Numbered from the stretch's first letter, positions 10,090 to 19,425 are shown. The stretch: DNA of 64,000 bases from Pseudomonas saliphila (GCF_008638345.1 NZ_VTVA01000004.1:237002-301001); one strand, 5' to 3'. A program made the numbers and translations. Notes: generated by a model from the sequence alone, not told the origin.

Positions 10090-10962
10090 ATGGATACTGC
10101 CAACCTCTCTGCATTCCTTGCCGTTGCGGCCAGCGGGTCCTTTTCGCGGGCGGCCGAAGCACTGCATCTGACCCAGCCCGCCATCAGCAAACGCATCGCG
10201 GCGCTCGAGTCGCAACTCAGCGCCCGGCTATTCGACCGTATTGGCCGGAGCATTACCTTGACCGAGGCCGGCCGGGTACTCCAACCCCGCGCTGAACAAA
10301 TAATTGGCGTATTAGGTGATACCGAACGGGCGCTGAGCAATCTGTCATCCACGGTGCAGGGGCGTCTGTCACTCGCGACCAGCCACCACATCGGGCTGCA
10401 TCGCCTGCCGCCGGTATTGAGGCAGTATACCAAGAGCTATCCCGGGGTGGCGTTGGACATCCGCTTTCTCGACTCCGAGATCGCCCACGACCGGGTCATG
10501 CACGGCGAGGTCGAGCTGGCTGTCATTACCCTGGCACCCGCCGTTGAGTTGCCCGTGATCGCCGAGCAGATCTGGGACGACGTGCTGGAGTTTGTCGTTG
10601 CGCCGGAGCACCCGCTCGCCGCCGAGCAGGTGGTTACGCTGGAACAGCTGGCCAGCTATCCGGCGGTGTTCCCGGGACTGGACACCTTCACTCACCGTAT
10701 CGTCAGCCAATTGTTCGAGCGCCACTCAATTACCCCTCAGGTCAGTATGAGCACCAACTATCTGGAAACCATCAAGATGATGGTTGCAATCGGCCTGGCC
10801 TGGAGCGTGCTGCCGCGCACCATGCTGGATGAACAGGTCCGCAGCCTGACCGTGCCAGACGCTCGCCTAGTCAGGCAACTCGGGTGCATCTGGCATAGTG
10901 GCAGAACAATGTCGAATGCAGGGCGCGCGATGATCGACATGCTTAAAGAACACCCCGCGTAA
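10090..10962 (+). CDS. LysR-family transcriptional regulator next to leuC
   Basis: This 290-residue protein has the LysR winged-helix N-terminus (FLAVAASGSFSRAAEALHLTQPAISKRIAALE, roughly residues 6-37) and an effector-binding domain. The latter contains the periplasmic-binding-like LSLATSHHIGLHRLPPVL segment that opens many LysR co-inducer domains. Divergent position from leuC is conserved in Pseudomonas (PA3122 in P. aeruginosa, by memory). Control of leuCD by leucine-pathway metabolites would fit, but its effector cannot be read from the sequence. Confidence 0.9.
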   Translation: MDTANLSAFLAVAASGSFSRAAEALHLTQPAISKRIAALESQLSARLFDRIGRSITLTEAGRVLQPRAEQIIGVLGDTERALSNLSSTVQGRLSLATSHHIGLHRLPPVLRQYTKSYPGVALDIRFLDSEIAHDRVMHGEVELAVITLAPAVELPVIAEQIWDDVLEFVVAPEHPLAAEQVVTLEQLASYPAVFPGLDTFTHRIVSQLFERHSITPQVSMSTNYLETIKMMVAIGLAWSVLPRTMLDEQVRSLTVPDARLVRQLGCIWHSGRTMSNAGRAMIDMLKEHPA

Positions 10963-11061
10963 ATTTGCAGACAACCGACCTTGTACCCTTGAGTTCAACC
11001 GACTATTTTCAAGTCAGACGCAGTTTATCTACCGACTTACCTACCGCCGCGGGAATTCTCC

Positions 11062-13992
11062 ATGGAGCATGTGTCAGGGGCTGACACCGGGCAATATCAG
11101 GACGATGCATTTAGCGTTCTGTTCCATAGCATGCCCACTGCCGGGTTGTTGGTACTGGATCAATCAGACCAGATTCTCGACTCGAACGGGGCATTCAAGC
11201 AACTGTTCGGCTGGGACTCGCAAGCTTTGAAAGGCTTGCAGGATGCGAGATTCCCACTGTGGCCGAATGCTGCTGGGCGCCGGCAATGGCTTGCGCGACT
11301 GGCTAACGGCCAGAGCCCGGTAACCGTTGAACTGCCGCTTCGCTGCCGTAATGGCAGCTTGCTTCCATGCTCGCTGATCATCGAAGCCATTTCCCTTGCG
11401 GATCAGTCCTACCGCCTGTATCTGTTCCAGCCCATTTCTCGCCTGCAGCGCAACAATCGCCTGATCCAGACCAATACCCTGAGCGCCACCCTGCCCGACC
11501 ATGACAGCCTGGCACTCGCGCTGGATGCCTCACAGATGGGCATATGGGAATTGGATATCCGCAGCGGACTGCTCAATGCCTCAGCGCGATCCGCTGCGCT
11601 CCACGGCTTTTCGCCGGATGCCTGGAAAGGCTCACTCAGAACCTTTATGGGAAGGGTGCCCAAGGAGGATCAGCGCGCCATGCGCCGTGCATTCGTGGCC
11701 ATCTGCCGTGGACGCCGCCGCCGACATTGCCTTACCTACCGAGTCAGGCAACCCGATGGCAGCCTTAGATGGTTGGAAGCAACCGCACGCCTGGACCGGG
11801 ACGCCCAGGACGCCCCCTTGCGCCTGACCGGCACGCTGCTGGATATCACAGAACAACGGCGCAGTGAGCAGGCATTGGCTGAGAGCCAACAAAAATTCTC
11901 CGAGTTGTTCCAGGGCGCGCCCGAGCCTTACCTGCTGATATATACCGAGAGCGGCGTCATTATCGAAGTGAATCGGGCTTTCATCCGCACCTTCGGTTAT
12001 CAACCCCAGGCGGTGGTGGGACGTTCATTGACTGATACCGGGTTGATACGCGCCTCAGACCAATCCCGGCCGGCAATTGCCGAGCTGTTGACAGGCAAAG
12101 CCGTGCACGTTGACGAGATCGACGTGCGCCACCTCGATGGCAAGGTGCATATCTGTGAGCTATCGAGCGCCTTGTTCACGATCAATCGCCAACAGTGCAC
12201 CCTGGTCAGCCTGAGGGATATTACTGCGCGCAAGGAGGCGGAAAGTGCCTTGCGCGCCTCCGAGGCCAAATTCTCCAAGGCCTTTAGGGCCAGCCCCGAC
12301 TCGATCAGCATCACTGAAAAACGCTCGGGCAGACACCTCGACGTCAATGAGGGCTTCACGCGGCTTACCGGCTTCACGCCCCAGGAAGCCATCGGCCGCA
12401 CCAGTGCAGAGCTCGAAATCTGGGCTGACCCACAGGAACGCGCTGCAATCCTGGCGGAACTGAAGCGCTGCGGTCGAATCCGGCAGCGCGAACTGCGCAT
12501 GCGCGATAAATACGATCAGATTCGTATCGTCCTGATATCCGTCGAGTCGCTCGATATCAATGGTGTCGATTGCCTGCTGACAACAGCACGCGACATCACT
12601 GAACAGAAATATATAGAGGAACGGGTCAAACATCTTGCCTATCACGACGCGCTGACTGATCTACCCAACCGCCTGTTGCTCAGTGATCGGCTTGTGCAGA
12701 ATATCGCGCTGTATAACCGCCACAGGCTCAAGGGAGCGTTATTGTTCTTCGATCTGGATCGATTCAAGCAGATCAACGATACGCTCGGCCATGCCTTCGG
12801 GGACGCCGTGTTGTGCGAGGTGACGCGCCGCATGCTCTCGGTGGTACGCAAGGAAGACACCGTGGCGCGCTTAGGTGGCGATGAATTCGTGGTACTCATC
12901 AGCGGGCTTGAGGAAAATGAACAACCCTTTGTGGAGCAGATCAGCCACAGTGCCACCAAGCTGTTGAGCGTGCTGGCCGCGCCCATGGAGATCGATGGCC
13001 ATAGCCTGCAACTCAGCTCCAGCGTCGGCATCGCGCTCATCCCCGATCATGGCGACAATCCCGAAGAACTGCTCAAGCGCGCCGACATAGCTCTCTACCA
13101 TGTCAAGCAAAGCGGTCGCAACGGTATCGCCTTCTTTGAAGAAGCCATGCAGACCCAGGCCGTTGAACGCCTGACGACGGATTCCGAGTTGGCGCAGGCA
13201 TTGGCACGCGGCCAACTCGAAATACGCTACCAGCCGCAGTTCGACGTCTCTCGCCAACGCATCATCGGCGTCGAAACCTTCCTCTACTGGAATCATCCGA
13301 CCCGGGGTCTGCTTGCCCCCAGTGCGTTTGAGGAAGCGCTTGAGCAGAGCGGCATCCTTATTGAAACCGGGGAATGGCAGCTCGAGCAGTCCTGTAAGGT
13401 GGTGTCGCATTTGCTGGCGACAGGTTTGGCCGAGCCGGAATATTTCCGCGTCAGCATCAACGTCAGCCCCAAACAGTTACACCACCCAAGCTTCGTCGGG
13501 CACCTCACGGAGGTTCTCGAGATTCACAACATTCCGCCTCGCTGCCTCAAACTAGGCATACCGGAAAGTGCCGTGATCCAGGATATGAGCGCCACCCTGG
13601 CCAGGATGACTGAACTGCATCAACGAGGTGTGCTGCTCTCCATCAACAATCTAGGAGCGGGCTATTCGTCGCTCAATTACCTGAAGCGCCTGCCGGTCGA
13701 TGTGCTCAAGATCAATCAATCCTTCGTTCAGGATTGCGCAGCGAGCCCACACGACGCTGCCGTGGTGCGTGCCATTATCGGCATCGCGCACAGCCTCGAT
13801 ATCGAAGTCGTTGTCGAAGGCGTCGAGACGCGCGAGCAACTGGCCGTTTTCGACCAACTCCCCTGCGATTACTTTCAGGGGCCGTTATTCTGCCCTGCGG
13901 TCGATGCCCAGCGGCTCGAACACATGCTGAAGGTATTCCGCGCCGCCCAACGCAGCCGCGATCGACCTGAAACGCGTCGTCGTCCACATTGA
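11062..13992 (+). CDS. Multi-PAS diguanylate cyclase with degenerate EAL domain
   Basis: The 976-residue cytoplasmic protein has about four PAS/PAC modules (roughly 15-110, 145-265, 275-395, 400-520), then GGDEF (about 530-695) and EAL (about 705-955). I see no membrane segment. The GGDEF half looks active: it has GGDEF near residue 605, RKED five residues upstream as the inhibitory RxxD site, and FDLDRFKQIND. The EAL half is not canonical: EAL reads ETF (738), DDFG reads NNLG (about 861), and the KID aspartate is Asn (about 885). It is therefore likely a sensory cyclase using the EAL fold for binding or regulation. It is a single gene 99 bp after the LysR gene. Confidence 0.92.
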   Translation: MEHVSGADTGQYQDDAFSVLFHSMPTAGLLVLDQSDQILDSNGAFKQLFGWDSQALKGLQDARFPLWPNAAGRRQWLARLANGQSPVTVELPLRCRNGSLLPCSLIIEAISLADQSYRLYLFQPISRLQRNNRLIQTNTLSATLPDHDSLALALDASQMGIWELDIRSGLLNASARSAALHGFSPDAWKGSLRTFMGRVPKEDQRAMRRAFVAICRGRRRRHCLTYRVRQPDGSLRWLEATARLDRDAQDAPLRLTGTLLDITEQRRSEQALAESQQKFSELFQGAPEPYLLIYTESGVIIEVNRAFIRTFGYQPQAVVGRSLTDTGLIRASDQSRPAIAELLTGKAVHVDEIDVRHLDGKVHICELSSALFTINRQQCTLVSLRDITARKEAESALRASEAKFSKAFRASPDSISITEKRSGRHLDVNEGFTRLTGFTPQEAIGRTSAELEIWADPQERAAILAELKRCGRIRQRELRMRDKYDQIRIVLISVESLDINGVDCLLTTARDITEQKYIEERVKHLAYHDALTDLPNRLLLSDRLVQNIALYNRHRLKGALLFFDLDRFKQINDTLGHAFGDAVLCEVTRRMLSVVRKEDTVARLGGDEFVVLISGLEENEQPFVEQISHSATKLLSVLAAPMEIDGHSLQLSSSVGIALIPDHGDNPEELLKRADIALYHVKQSGRNGIAFFEEAMQTQAVERLTTDSELAQALARGQLEIRYQPQFDVSRQRIIGVETFLYWNHPTRGLLAPSAFEEALEQSGILIETGEWQLEQSCKVVSHLLATGLAEPEYFRVSINVSPKQLHHPSFVGHLTEVLEIHNIPPRCLKLGIPESAVIQDMSATLARMTELHQRGVLLSINNLGAGYSSLNYLKRLPVDVLKINQSFVQDCAASPHDAAVVRAIIGIAHSLDIEVVVEGVETREQLAVFDQLPCDYFQGPLFCPAVDAQRLEHMLKVFRAAQRSRDRPETRRRPH

Positions 13993-14084
13993 TTATAAAT
14001 AAGCCTGTGCTGAACTAACGCCTGTGGGATGATGTCTAATGCATCGGCATAAATGCCGGGATATGGAAAAAGGAAGTGTTACCC

Positions 14085-14624
14085 ATGAATAAATCAATGC
14101 TGTCGGGCATTATCATTGGCGCGGTTGTAGTCACTGCAGGCGGCGCCTTTGCCGGATATAACGCAATGGCAACCAAGGCTCCAAGCCATGCAGAAGTCAT
14201 CAAAGTGGCAGAAATCAACGAAGACCAGCGCACGCCGCGGCAGGTTTGCCAGGACGTAACCGTCACCCGGCAGCAGCCAGTCAAGGATCAACATCAGGTT
14301 CTCGGCTCCGTCGCAGGAGCTGTGGTAGGCGGCCTTCTCGGCAACCAGGTCGGCGGCGGCAGTGGCAAGAAGATCGCCACCGTGGCAGGTGCTGCAGCAG
14401 GCGGCTACGCTGGCAACAAGACCCAGGAAAATATGCAGGCCAATAACACCTACACCACGATCGAAAACCGTTGCGAGACGGTTTACGACACCTCCAGCAA
14501 GGTGGTGGGCTATCAGGTTGATTACCGCATCGGCGAGGAACAGGGCAGCGTGCGTCTGGACGAGCACCCAGGCAAGCAGATCGCCCTTACCGAAGACGGC
14601 AAGCTGGATCTCGGTACGCTGTAA
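14085..14624 (+). CDS. Glycine-zipper 2TM-domain envelope protein
   Basis: The product (179 residues from ATG 14085) begins with a hydrophobic segment (MLSGIIIGAVVVTAGGAFAGY) that may be a signal anchor. A glycine-zipper pair follows at about 70-110 (GSVAGAVVGGLLGNQVGGGSG, ATVAGAAAGGYAGN), then a C-terminal region with CETVYDTSSKVVGYQVDYR. This matches the Rickettsia 17-kDa/SlyB-like surface-antigen family. The frame could open at GTG 14076, but AAGGAAG ends at 14076 and spaces properly to ATG 14085. A strong terminator follows, so it is monocistronic. Family roles include outer-membrane stability; a specific function is not known. Confidence 0.85.
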   Translation: MNKSMLSGIIIGAVVVTAGGAFAGYNAMATKAPSHAEVIKVAEINEDQRTPRQVCQDVTVTRQQPVKDQHQVLGSVAGAVVGGLLGNQVGGGSGKKIATVAGAAAGGYAGNKTQENMQANNTYTTIENRCETVYDTSSKVVGYQVDYRIGEEQGSVRLDEHPGKQIALTEDGKLDLGTL

Positions 14625-14645
14625 ATGCGCTGAGACAGCAATTCA

Positions 14646-14672
14646 AAAAGACCGGGCTCAGCCCGGTCTTTT
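14646..14672 (+). terminator. Rho-independent terminator, bidirectional shape
   Basis: A perfect 12-bp stem (AAAAGACCGGGC / GCCCGGTCTTTT) with a TCA loop lies 21 bp after the glycine-zipper gene. The A-run and T-run flanks let it work in both directions, so it also faces the end of the convergent finR gene. Confidence 0.9.
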
Positions 14673-14712
14673 CGTTTGCGCCTCCACAGATCAGATGCTT
14701 AATGACGAGGCG

Positions 14713-15600
14713 TCAAACCACGCTGGAGTCTTTACACATTTCAAGCCAACGCTCTATCCCTGCGCTGCGAAATTTGTTGCGCTGCAGTACAAAGTAAAAG
14801 CTGCGCTTGAAGTCGCGCTGGGGTACCGACAAGGGCACCAGACTGCCGCGTTTGAACGCCTCAACTAACGTAATCGCTGACAGGCAGCCGATCCCCAGGC
14901 CCGCCTCCACTGCCCGCTTGATCGCCTCGGTGTGCTGCAGCTCGAGCTTGAATTGCAGCCGCGGCAACAGGCCATGCATCGCCCATTCGAAATGCTGACG
15001 GGTGCCCGATCCCTGCTCTCGCACAATCCATTCGGCTTCGACCAGCTCATCATCCGTCAACCACGGCTTGCCGGCCCACGGATGGTCTGGTGCGCAGAAA
15101 ACCACCAGCTCATCATCACGCCAGTGCTCCATTTGTAACTCGGGATGATGGGTTTCACCCTCGATCAGACCGATATCCAACTCGAAGCTCGCGACCTTGC
15201 GCACTATGGTCGCGGTGTTAGCGACCTCCAGCTCGACCCGGGCACCGGGCTGTTCAACCATATAGCGCGCCATGATCTCCACCGCCAGATAGTTGCCTAT
15301 GCTAAGGGTCGCACCGACCTTGAGATCGCCGATATCCGCGTGACTGGTCAGAGCCAGCTCAAGGCTCTGGGCCTGATCGATCAACGCCCGCGCCTTGGGC
15401 CTTACGGTATTGCCCAGTTCGTTCAACTGTAAACGCTTGCCCACCCGATCAAATAGCTGCACATCGAACTGTTTTTCCAGATCGCGCAGTGCGCTACTGG
15501 CGGCCGATTGCGACATGGAGAGGCTCTCTGCTGCGCGCGTCAGGTTCTCGTGGAAGGCGGCCGCGAGGAAAACCTCCAATTGGCGTAAGGTGAATTTCAT
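14713..15600 (-). CDS. finR: LysR-family regulator FinR, activator of fpr
   Basis: The 295-residue protein opens with a LysR helix-turn-helix (LRQLEVFLAAAFHENLTRAAESLSMSQSAASSALRDLE). It continues with a CysB-like effector domain (LKVGATLSIGNYLAVEIMARY). It is divergent from fpr across 102 bp, the arrangement of finR and fpr in Pseudomonas, where FinR activates fpr under superoxide stress and in sulfur metabolism. Assignment rests on family plus this conserved neighbourhood. Confidence 0.82.
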   Translation of the reverse strand: MKFTLRQLEVFLAAAFHENLTRAAESLSMSQSAASSALRDLEKQFDVQLFDRVGKRLQLNELGNTVRPKARALIDQAQSLELALTSHADIGDLKVGATLSIGNYLAVEIMARYMVEQPGARVELEVANTATIVRKVASFELDIGLIEGETHHPELQMEHWRDDELVVFCAPDHPWAGKPWLTDDELVEAEWIVREQGSGTRQHFEWAMHGLLPRLQFKLELQHTEAIKRAVEAGLGIGCLSAITLVEAFKRGSLVPLSVPQRDFKRSFYFVLQRNKFRSAGIERWLEMCKDSSVV

Positions 15601-15702
15601 TATCGGTTTTACCGTTTATACAAAGAGATACAAGTCGCTTAGCCGATATACTAACAGAGCGTAGACTTCACGCCATCAGACGGGCTTAAGGAGTCTTAAC
15701 AG
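15601..15702 (+). promoter_or_regulatory. finR-fpr divergent control region
   Basis: A good -10 hexamer TATACT is at 15647-15652, but no recognisable -35 stands 16-18 bp upstream, as expected for an activator-dependent fpr promoter. A short dyad CGGTTTTACCG at 15604-15614 is a candidate LysR half of the operator. AAGGAG at 15689-15694 is the fpr ribosome-binding site. Confidence 0.5.
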
Positions 15703-16476
15703 ATGGCTGGATTCAACACCGAACGCGTTCTCAGCGTGCATCACTGGACAGATAACCTGTTCAGCTTCAAGACGACTCGCGACCCGGGCTTCCGCTTCAA
15801 GAACGGGCACTTCATCATGATCGGTCTGGAAGTCGAAGGGCGGCCGTTGATGCGGGCGTATAGTATTGCCAGCCCGAATTACGAGGATACCCTGGAGTTC
15901 TTCAGCATCAAGGTGCCTGACGGCCCCCTGACCTCGCGCTTGCAGAACATCAAGGAAGGCGACCCTATCATTCTGAGCCGCAAGCCAACGGGTACGCTGG
16001 TGCTGGATCATCTGATCCCGGGGCGCAATCTGTACCTGCTCAGCACAGGAACTGGTCTGGCACCCTTCATCAGCATCGTGCAGGATCCGGAAACCTATGA
16101 GCAATATGAAAAGGTGATCCTGATTCACGGTTGCCGCTACGTTCGGGAGCTGGCCTACCAGGATCTGATCGGTCAGGATCTGCCGAACCATGAATATTTT
16201 GGCGATATGGTCCGTGACAAGCTGATCTACTACCCCACCGTGACCCGCGAACCGTTCCGTAACCAGGGCCGGCTTACCGACCTGATGAGCAGTGGCAAGC
16301 TCTTCGATGACATCGGCTTGCCAGCATTCGACCTGGAGAACGATCGATTCATGCTGTGTGGCAGCCCGAACATGCTCAAGGATACCTGCCAGCTCCTTGA
16401 TGCCCGGGGCTTCAAGGAAGCACGCCATGGCGATCAGGGGCACTACGTAATTGAGCGGGCTTTTGTGGAGAAGTAA
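15703..16476 (+). CDS. fpr: Ferredoxin--NADP reductase
   Basis: Fpr is a soluble FAD enzyme that exchanges electrons between NADPH and ferredoxin or flavodoxin, supporting Fe-S cluster repair and oxidative-stress defence. The 257-residue product is the bacterial type. It has the FAD-binding RAYSIAS motif at 51-57, the NADP-binding STGTGLAPF at about 114-122, and MLCGSPNMLKD near the C-terminus. The C-terminus runs past the usual FAD-stacking tyrosine position, ending HYVIERAFVEK, as in the Pseudomonas/Azotobacter subclass. It is driven from the region shared with finR. Confidence 0.96.
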   Translation: MAGFNTERVLSVHHWTDNLFSFKTTRDPGFRFKNGHFIMIGLEVEGRPLMRAYSIASPNYEDTLEFFSIKVPDGPLTSRLQNIKEGDPIILSRKPTGTLVLDHLIPGRNLYLLSTGTGLAPFISIVQDPETYEQYEKVILIHGCRYVRELAYQDLIGQDLPNHEYFGDMVRDKLIYYPTVTREPFRNQGRLTDLMSSGKLFDDIGLPAFDLENDRFMLCGSPNMLKDTCQLLDARGFKEARHGDQGHYVIERAFVEK

Positions 16477-16552
16477 TCCGCACTGCTGCCCGACGCAACA
16501 GGTGCTGCAACCGCCGGCTTCAGACGGGGCCGGCTTCGGTCGAATCCTGACC

Positions 16553-17314
16553 TTACTCGACGTAAAACATCTGTCGGGTCATGCCTCCGTCAATCACATA
16601 GTTCTGTCCGGTTATGAAACCGGCATCCGGTCCAAGCAGAAAGGCGACTAGCGCGGCGACATCCGCCGGTTGCCCTACCCTGCCCGCTGCATGTTGTTCG
16701 TGGTCGACGACCCTTAACGGATCGCTGGCCTGCTGAACCGGCGGACGGGTATCGATCCAGCCGGGACTGACCGCATTGACCCTGATATCAGGTCCGAGAC
16801 TGACAGCCATGGCATGGGTGAGGGCAACCAGGCCGCCTTTGCTCGCAGCATAGGCTTCGGTCTGGGCTTCCGATTGGATTGCCCGTGTGGACGCCATATT
16901 GACGATGGCGCCGCCGCGACGGCGCAATAGCTCGATCGCGTGCTTCGAGAGCAAAAAAGCACCGGTCAGATTGGTCGCCAGCAGGCGATTCCAACTGTCC
17001 AGGCTCAACTGTTCCAGCGGGCCATTGTCCGGGTCGGCAATGCCCGCATTATTGACCAACCCATCGAGTTGTCCGAAATCCTCTTCGATGCGCTCCATGC
17101 AGGCTATGACACTGGCTTCGTCTGCCACATCCAGGGTCACAAATTCTACCGTGCCCAGGCGGGCGAGCTCTTCGGCGGCGTCCTGCCCGGCGGTTTCGTC
17201 GATATCAGCCAGCACCACTGACCACCCGTCTCGCAGGAGTCGGGTCGCCACGCCACGTCCGATACCTCGAGCAGCGCCGGTAACCAGCGCCACCCTACCA
17301 TCGAGTGGCACCAT
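16553..17314 (-). CDS. Short-chain dehydrogenase/reductase (SDR)
   Basis: This is a classical 253-residue SDR. It has the Rossmann TGAARGIGRG motif (12-21), the NNAGIAD segment, catalytic Ser in NMASTRA, YAASK as the catalytic YxxxK, and SPGWIDTRP after the active site. The substrate cannot be deduced. It begins immediately after the stop of the small membrane protein gene upstream and points at fpr, with which it is convergent. Confidence 0.9.
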   Translation of the reverse strand: MVPLDGRVALVTGAARGIGRGVATRLLRDGWSVVLADIDETAGQDAAEELARLGTVEFVTLDVADEASVIACMERIEEDFGQLDGLVNNAGIADPDNGPLEQLSLDSWNRLLATNLTGAFLLSKHAIELLRRRGGAIVNMASTRAIQSEAQTEAYAASKGGLVALTHAMAVSLGPDIRVNAVSPGWIDTRPPVQQASDPLRVVDHEQHAAGRVGQPADVAALVAFLLGPDAGFITGQNYVIDGGMTRQMFYVE

Positions 17315-17506
17315 TCAGGTGAGATTCCCACCGCGCGGGCCGGCGAAAAACCAGACGATCAAACCGATCACCGGCACAATCAGAATGAACAGTACCCAGA
17401 GTACCTTGGCAAGCGTACTTGCACCGCTCTGCACAATTTTGATGATTGCCCAAATACTCAGGACCAGTATCACCAGACCAACCAAACCACCGCCAATATT
17501 ATCCAT
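17315..17506 (-). CDS. Small two-helix membrane protein (PLDc_N type)
   Basis: The 63-residue protein consists of two hydrophobic helices (about 8-25 and 34-55) separated by KIVQSGASTLAKVLW and ends FFAGPRGGNLT. The pattern VLWVLFILIVPVIGLIVWFFAG is typical of the phospholipase D-nuclease N-terminal (PLDc_N) family of stand-alone small membrane proteins. Function is unknown. Its stop codon abuts the SDR start codon, so the two form a two-gene operon. Confidence 0.82.
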   Translation of the reverse strand: MDNIGGGLVGLVILVLSIWAIIKIVQSGASTLAKVLWVLFILIVPVIGLIVWFFAGPRGGNLT

Positions 17507-17627
17507 CGCTAAGTCCTTGTTTTGAGAAAGTTCTTGTTCAGTCTAGCCTAACATCATGGCTTCGCTTGTTAGAAATTACAGCACAAATCGTCAGGCCGGC
17601 GCGTTGCGCACGTCTTCAACAGGGTAG

Positions 17628-18167
17628 CTATTGGATTTCCGGCAGGTCCATGTTCATGGCTAGCCCACCATCGCAGGGAATACATTCAACTCCGACAGAC
17701 GTCTTCGCCAGCCGGATGATGATGCATTCAGACCCCACGCCCTGGCGCAACCAGTGCATGACATTGGCAGGGATCGACACCAGGTCTCCGCGCACGCAGC
17801 CCAGCGCATACAGGTGGTCGTCTATGTGTAGACAGAGTACGCCTGCACCCTTGAGAAAAAGTCGCAGACCCGTATCGCCGCAGCTCTGTTCGGACTCCCC
17901 TTGGTGCTGCGCTCCTGCAGCATAAGCGGGTATCCGAGGCAGGCGCAGAACATTCAGGTGCGGGTATTGGCCAAAGCGCGTCCGTAGATTGTCCGCCAGC
18001 TGTGCGTCGTCCTGATCAGCCTGTAGTTCGACAGATAAATCGATAGTCTCGTAGGCAACAGATACGTCTGCCAGCACTGCCCCAATGTCTTCCCTGTGCG
18101 TCAGCAGCTTGATCGGATTCAGCAGATTGTCGTGGTGATACACCGCCAGAAAACTCATGAATGCCAC
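17628..18167 (-). CDS. Acireductone dioxygenase-like cupin lacking metal ligands
   Basis: The 179-residue length, the N-terminal pattern LLTHREDIGAVLADV and the core LFLKGAGVLCLHIDDHLYALGCVRGDLVSIPANVMHW match acireductone dioxygenase (MtnD, methionine salvage). Aligned without gaps to the Klebsiella enzyme as I remember it, the metal ligands His96, His98, Glu102 and His140 correspond to Gln94, Cys96, Gly100 and His138. Only one of four is kept. A dioxygenase with Fe or Ni is therefore unlikely, and a binding or relic role is possible. No mtnB or mtnC lies nearby, although aroC-MFS-mtn is the order I recall from P. aeruginosa. Confidence 0.75.
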   Translation of the reverse strand: MAFMSFLAVYHHDNLLNPIKLLTHREDIGAVLADVSVAYETIDLSVELQADQDDAQLADNLRTRFGQYPHLNVLRLPRIPAYAAGAQHQGESEQSCGDTGLRLFLKGAGVLCLHIDDHLYALGCVRGDLVSIPANVMHWLRQGVGSECIIIRLAKTSVGVECIPCDGGLAMNMDLPEIQ

Positions 18168-18185
18168 CCGCCTCTTGTTATCTGA

Positions 18186-19361
18186 TTAATGAATCTGTTC
18201 GTTGTTAGTGACCACGGCGGATCGCCCAGGCAGACGCCACAGTAGCACCAGTGCAGCGAGCAGCGCCGCAAAACTGGCGATCACAAAGGTCCAGAACGGC
18301 CCGATAGTGGTCCAGCTGTAACCGGAATACAGCGCTCCCAGTGCGCCGCCGACCCCCGCAAGCGTGGCATACAAAGCCTGGCCCTGTCCCTGCAGTTTCT
18401 CGCTGAAGCTCCGTTGGACAAAGTGGATAGCTGCCACATGGAAACTGCCGAAGGTGGCGGCATGCAGCAGCTGTGCAAACAACAGAACCGCCAGCTGGTC
18501 GGCCAGCGCACCCAGCAGCAGCCAGCGCAACGCGGCCAGGGCGAAGCTGGCTATCAGCATGTATTTCAGGCTGCAGAATGCCAATATCCGGGTCATCAGC
18601 ATGAACAGTAGAATCTCTGCGACTACCCCCAGCGCCCACATCACCCCAATAGCTCCGCGCGTATAACTGAGCGCCTCCAGGTGCAGCGTGAGAAAGGTGT
18701 AGTAAGGCCCGTGGGACAGTTGCATCAGCGCAACGCAGATAAAAAAAGCCGGCACGCCCGGCCTGAGCAGTTGCCGCAGGAACCCCACCGCCAACCGACC
18801 CTCCCCCCGGGCCACACGGATCGGCGGCGCGGGCACCATCAGACTGCAGAGGTAGATTGACAGCATGATCCCGAGCATAACGGCCGGATAAACATCCATA
18901 TCATACGACTGCAGAAGCCAGCCCAAGCCCACCACCGTGGCGATAAAGCCGACCGACCCCCACAGCCGTACCTGGCTGTAGCGCGCTGATTGATCCCCCA
19001 GATGGGAAAGGGTAATCGCTTCGAACTGAGGTAACACCGCGTGCCAGAAAAAGCTGTGCAAAGCCATGATCATGGCCAGCCACAGGTAATCCTGGCGCAG
19101 GAATATCCCGATAAAGGTCACTGCAGTAGCCAGCGCACCACAGCGAACGATCAGCAACCGTCTGCCGGTTACATCGCCCAACCAGCCCCACAGACTAGGC
19201 GCCAGGCACCGCATCAACATGGGGATGGCGACCAGCTCCCCGATGCGGGCGGCCGGGAAACCCAGATGATGGAAATACAAGGAAAGGAACGGGGCGATTC
19301 CGCCAAGCAGCGCGAAGTAGGCGAAATAGAAGCCCGACAGGCGCCAGTACGGCAAGCTCAT
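18186..19361 (-). CDS. MFS transporter (3-phenylpropionate permease-like)
   Basis: This 391-residue inner-membrane protein has about 12 hydrophobic segments. It opens YWRLSGFYFAYFALLGGIAPFLSLYF and has the MFS A-motif region GWLGDVTGRRLL between helices 2 and 3. This N-terminus is characteristic of the HcaT/3-phenylpropionic-acid-permease subgroup, but many of these are uncharacterised, so no substrate is assigned. It lies 64 bp after aroC on the same strand. Confidence 0.85.
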   Translation of the reverse strand: MSLPYWRLSGFYFAYFALLGGIAPFLSLYFHHLGFPAARIGELVAIPMLMRCLAPSLWGWLGDVTGRRLLIVRCGALATAVTFIGIFLRQDYLWLAMIMALHSFFWHAVLPQFEAITLSHLGDQSARYSQVRLWGSVGFIATVVGLGWLLQSYDMDVYPAVMLGIMLSIYLCSLMVPAPPIRVARGEGRLAVGFLRQLLRPGVPAFFICVALMQLSHGPYYTFLTLHLEALSYTRGAIGVMWALGVVAEILLFMLMTRILAFCSLKYMLIASFALAALRWLLLGALADQLAVLLFAQLLHAATFGSFHVAAIHFVQRSFSEKLQGQGQALYATLAGVGGALGALYSGYSWTTIGPFWTFVIASFAALLAALVLLWRLPGRSAVVTNNEQIH

Positions 19362-19425
19362 TGGCTGGACAACGAGTTCAACTCAGCAGAGTTGAACTGT
19401 GCAACAGCGGGTCGCCGGGAACGGA

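Noticed and set aside
17840..17930. Frameshift in the ARD-like gene hiding the metal motif
   Set aside because: The alignment runs through this part without gaps and with constant offset, so substitution rather than frameshift is the simpler reading.
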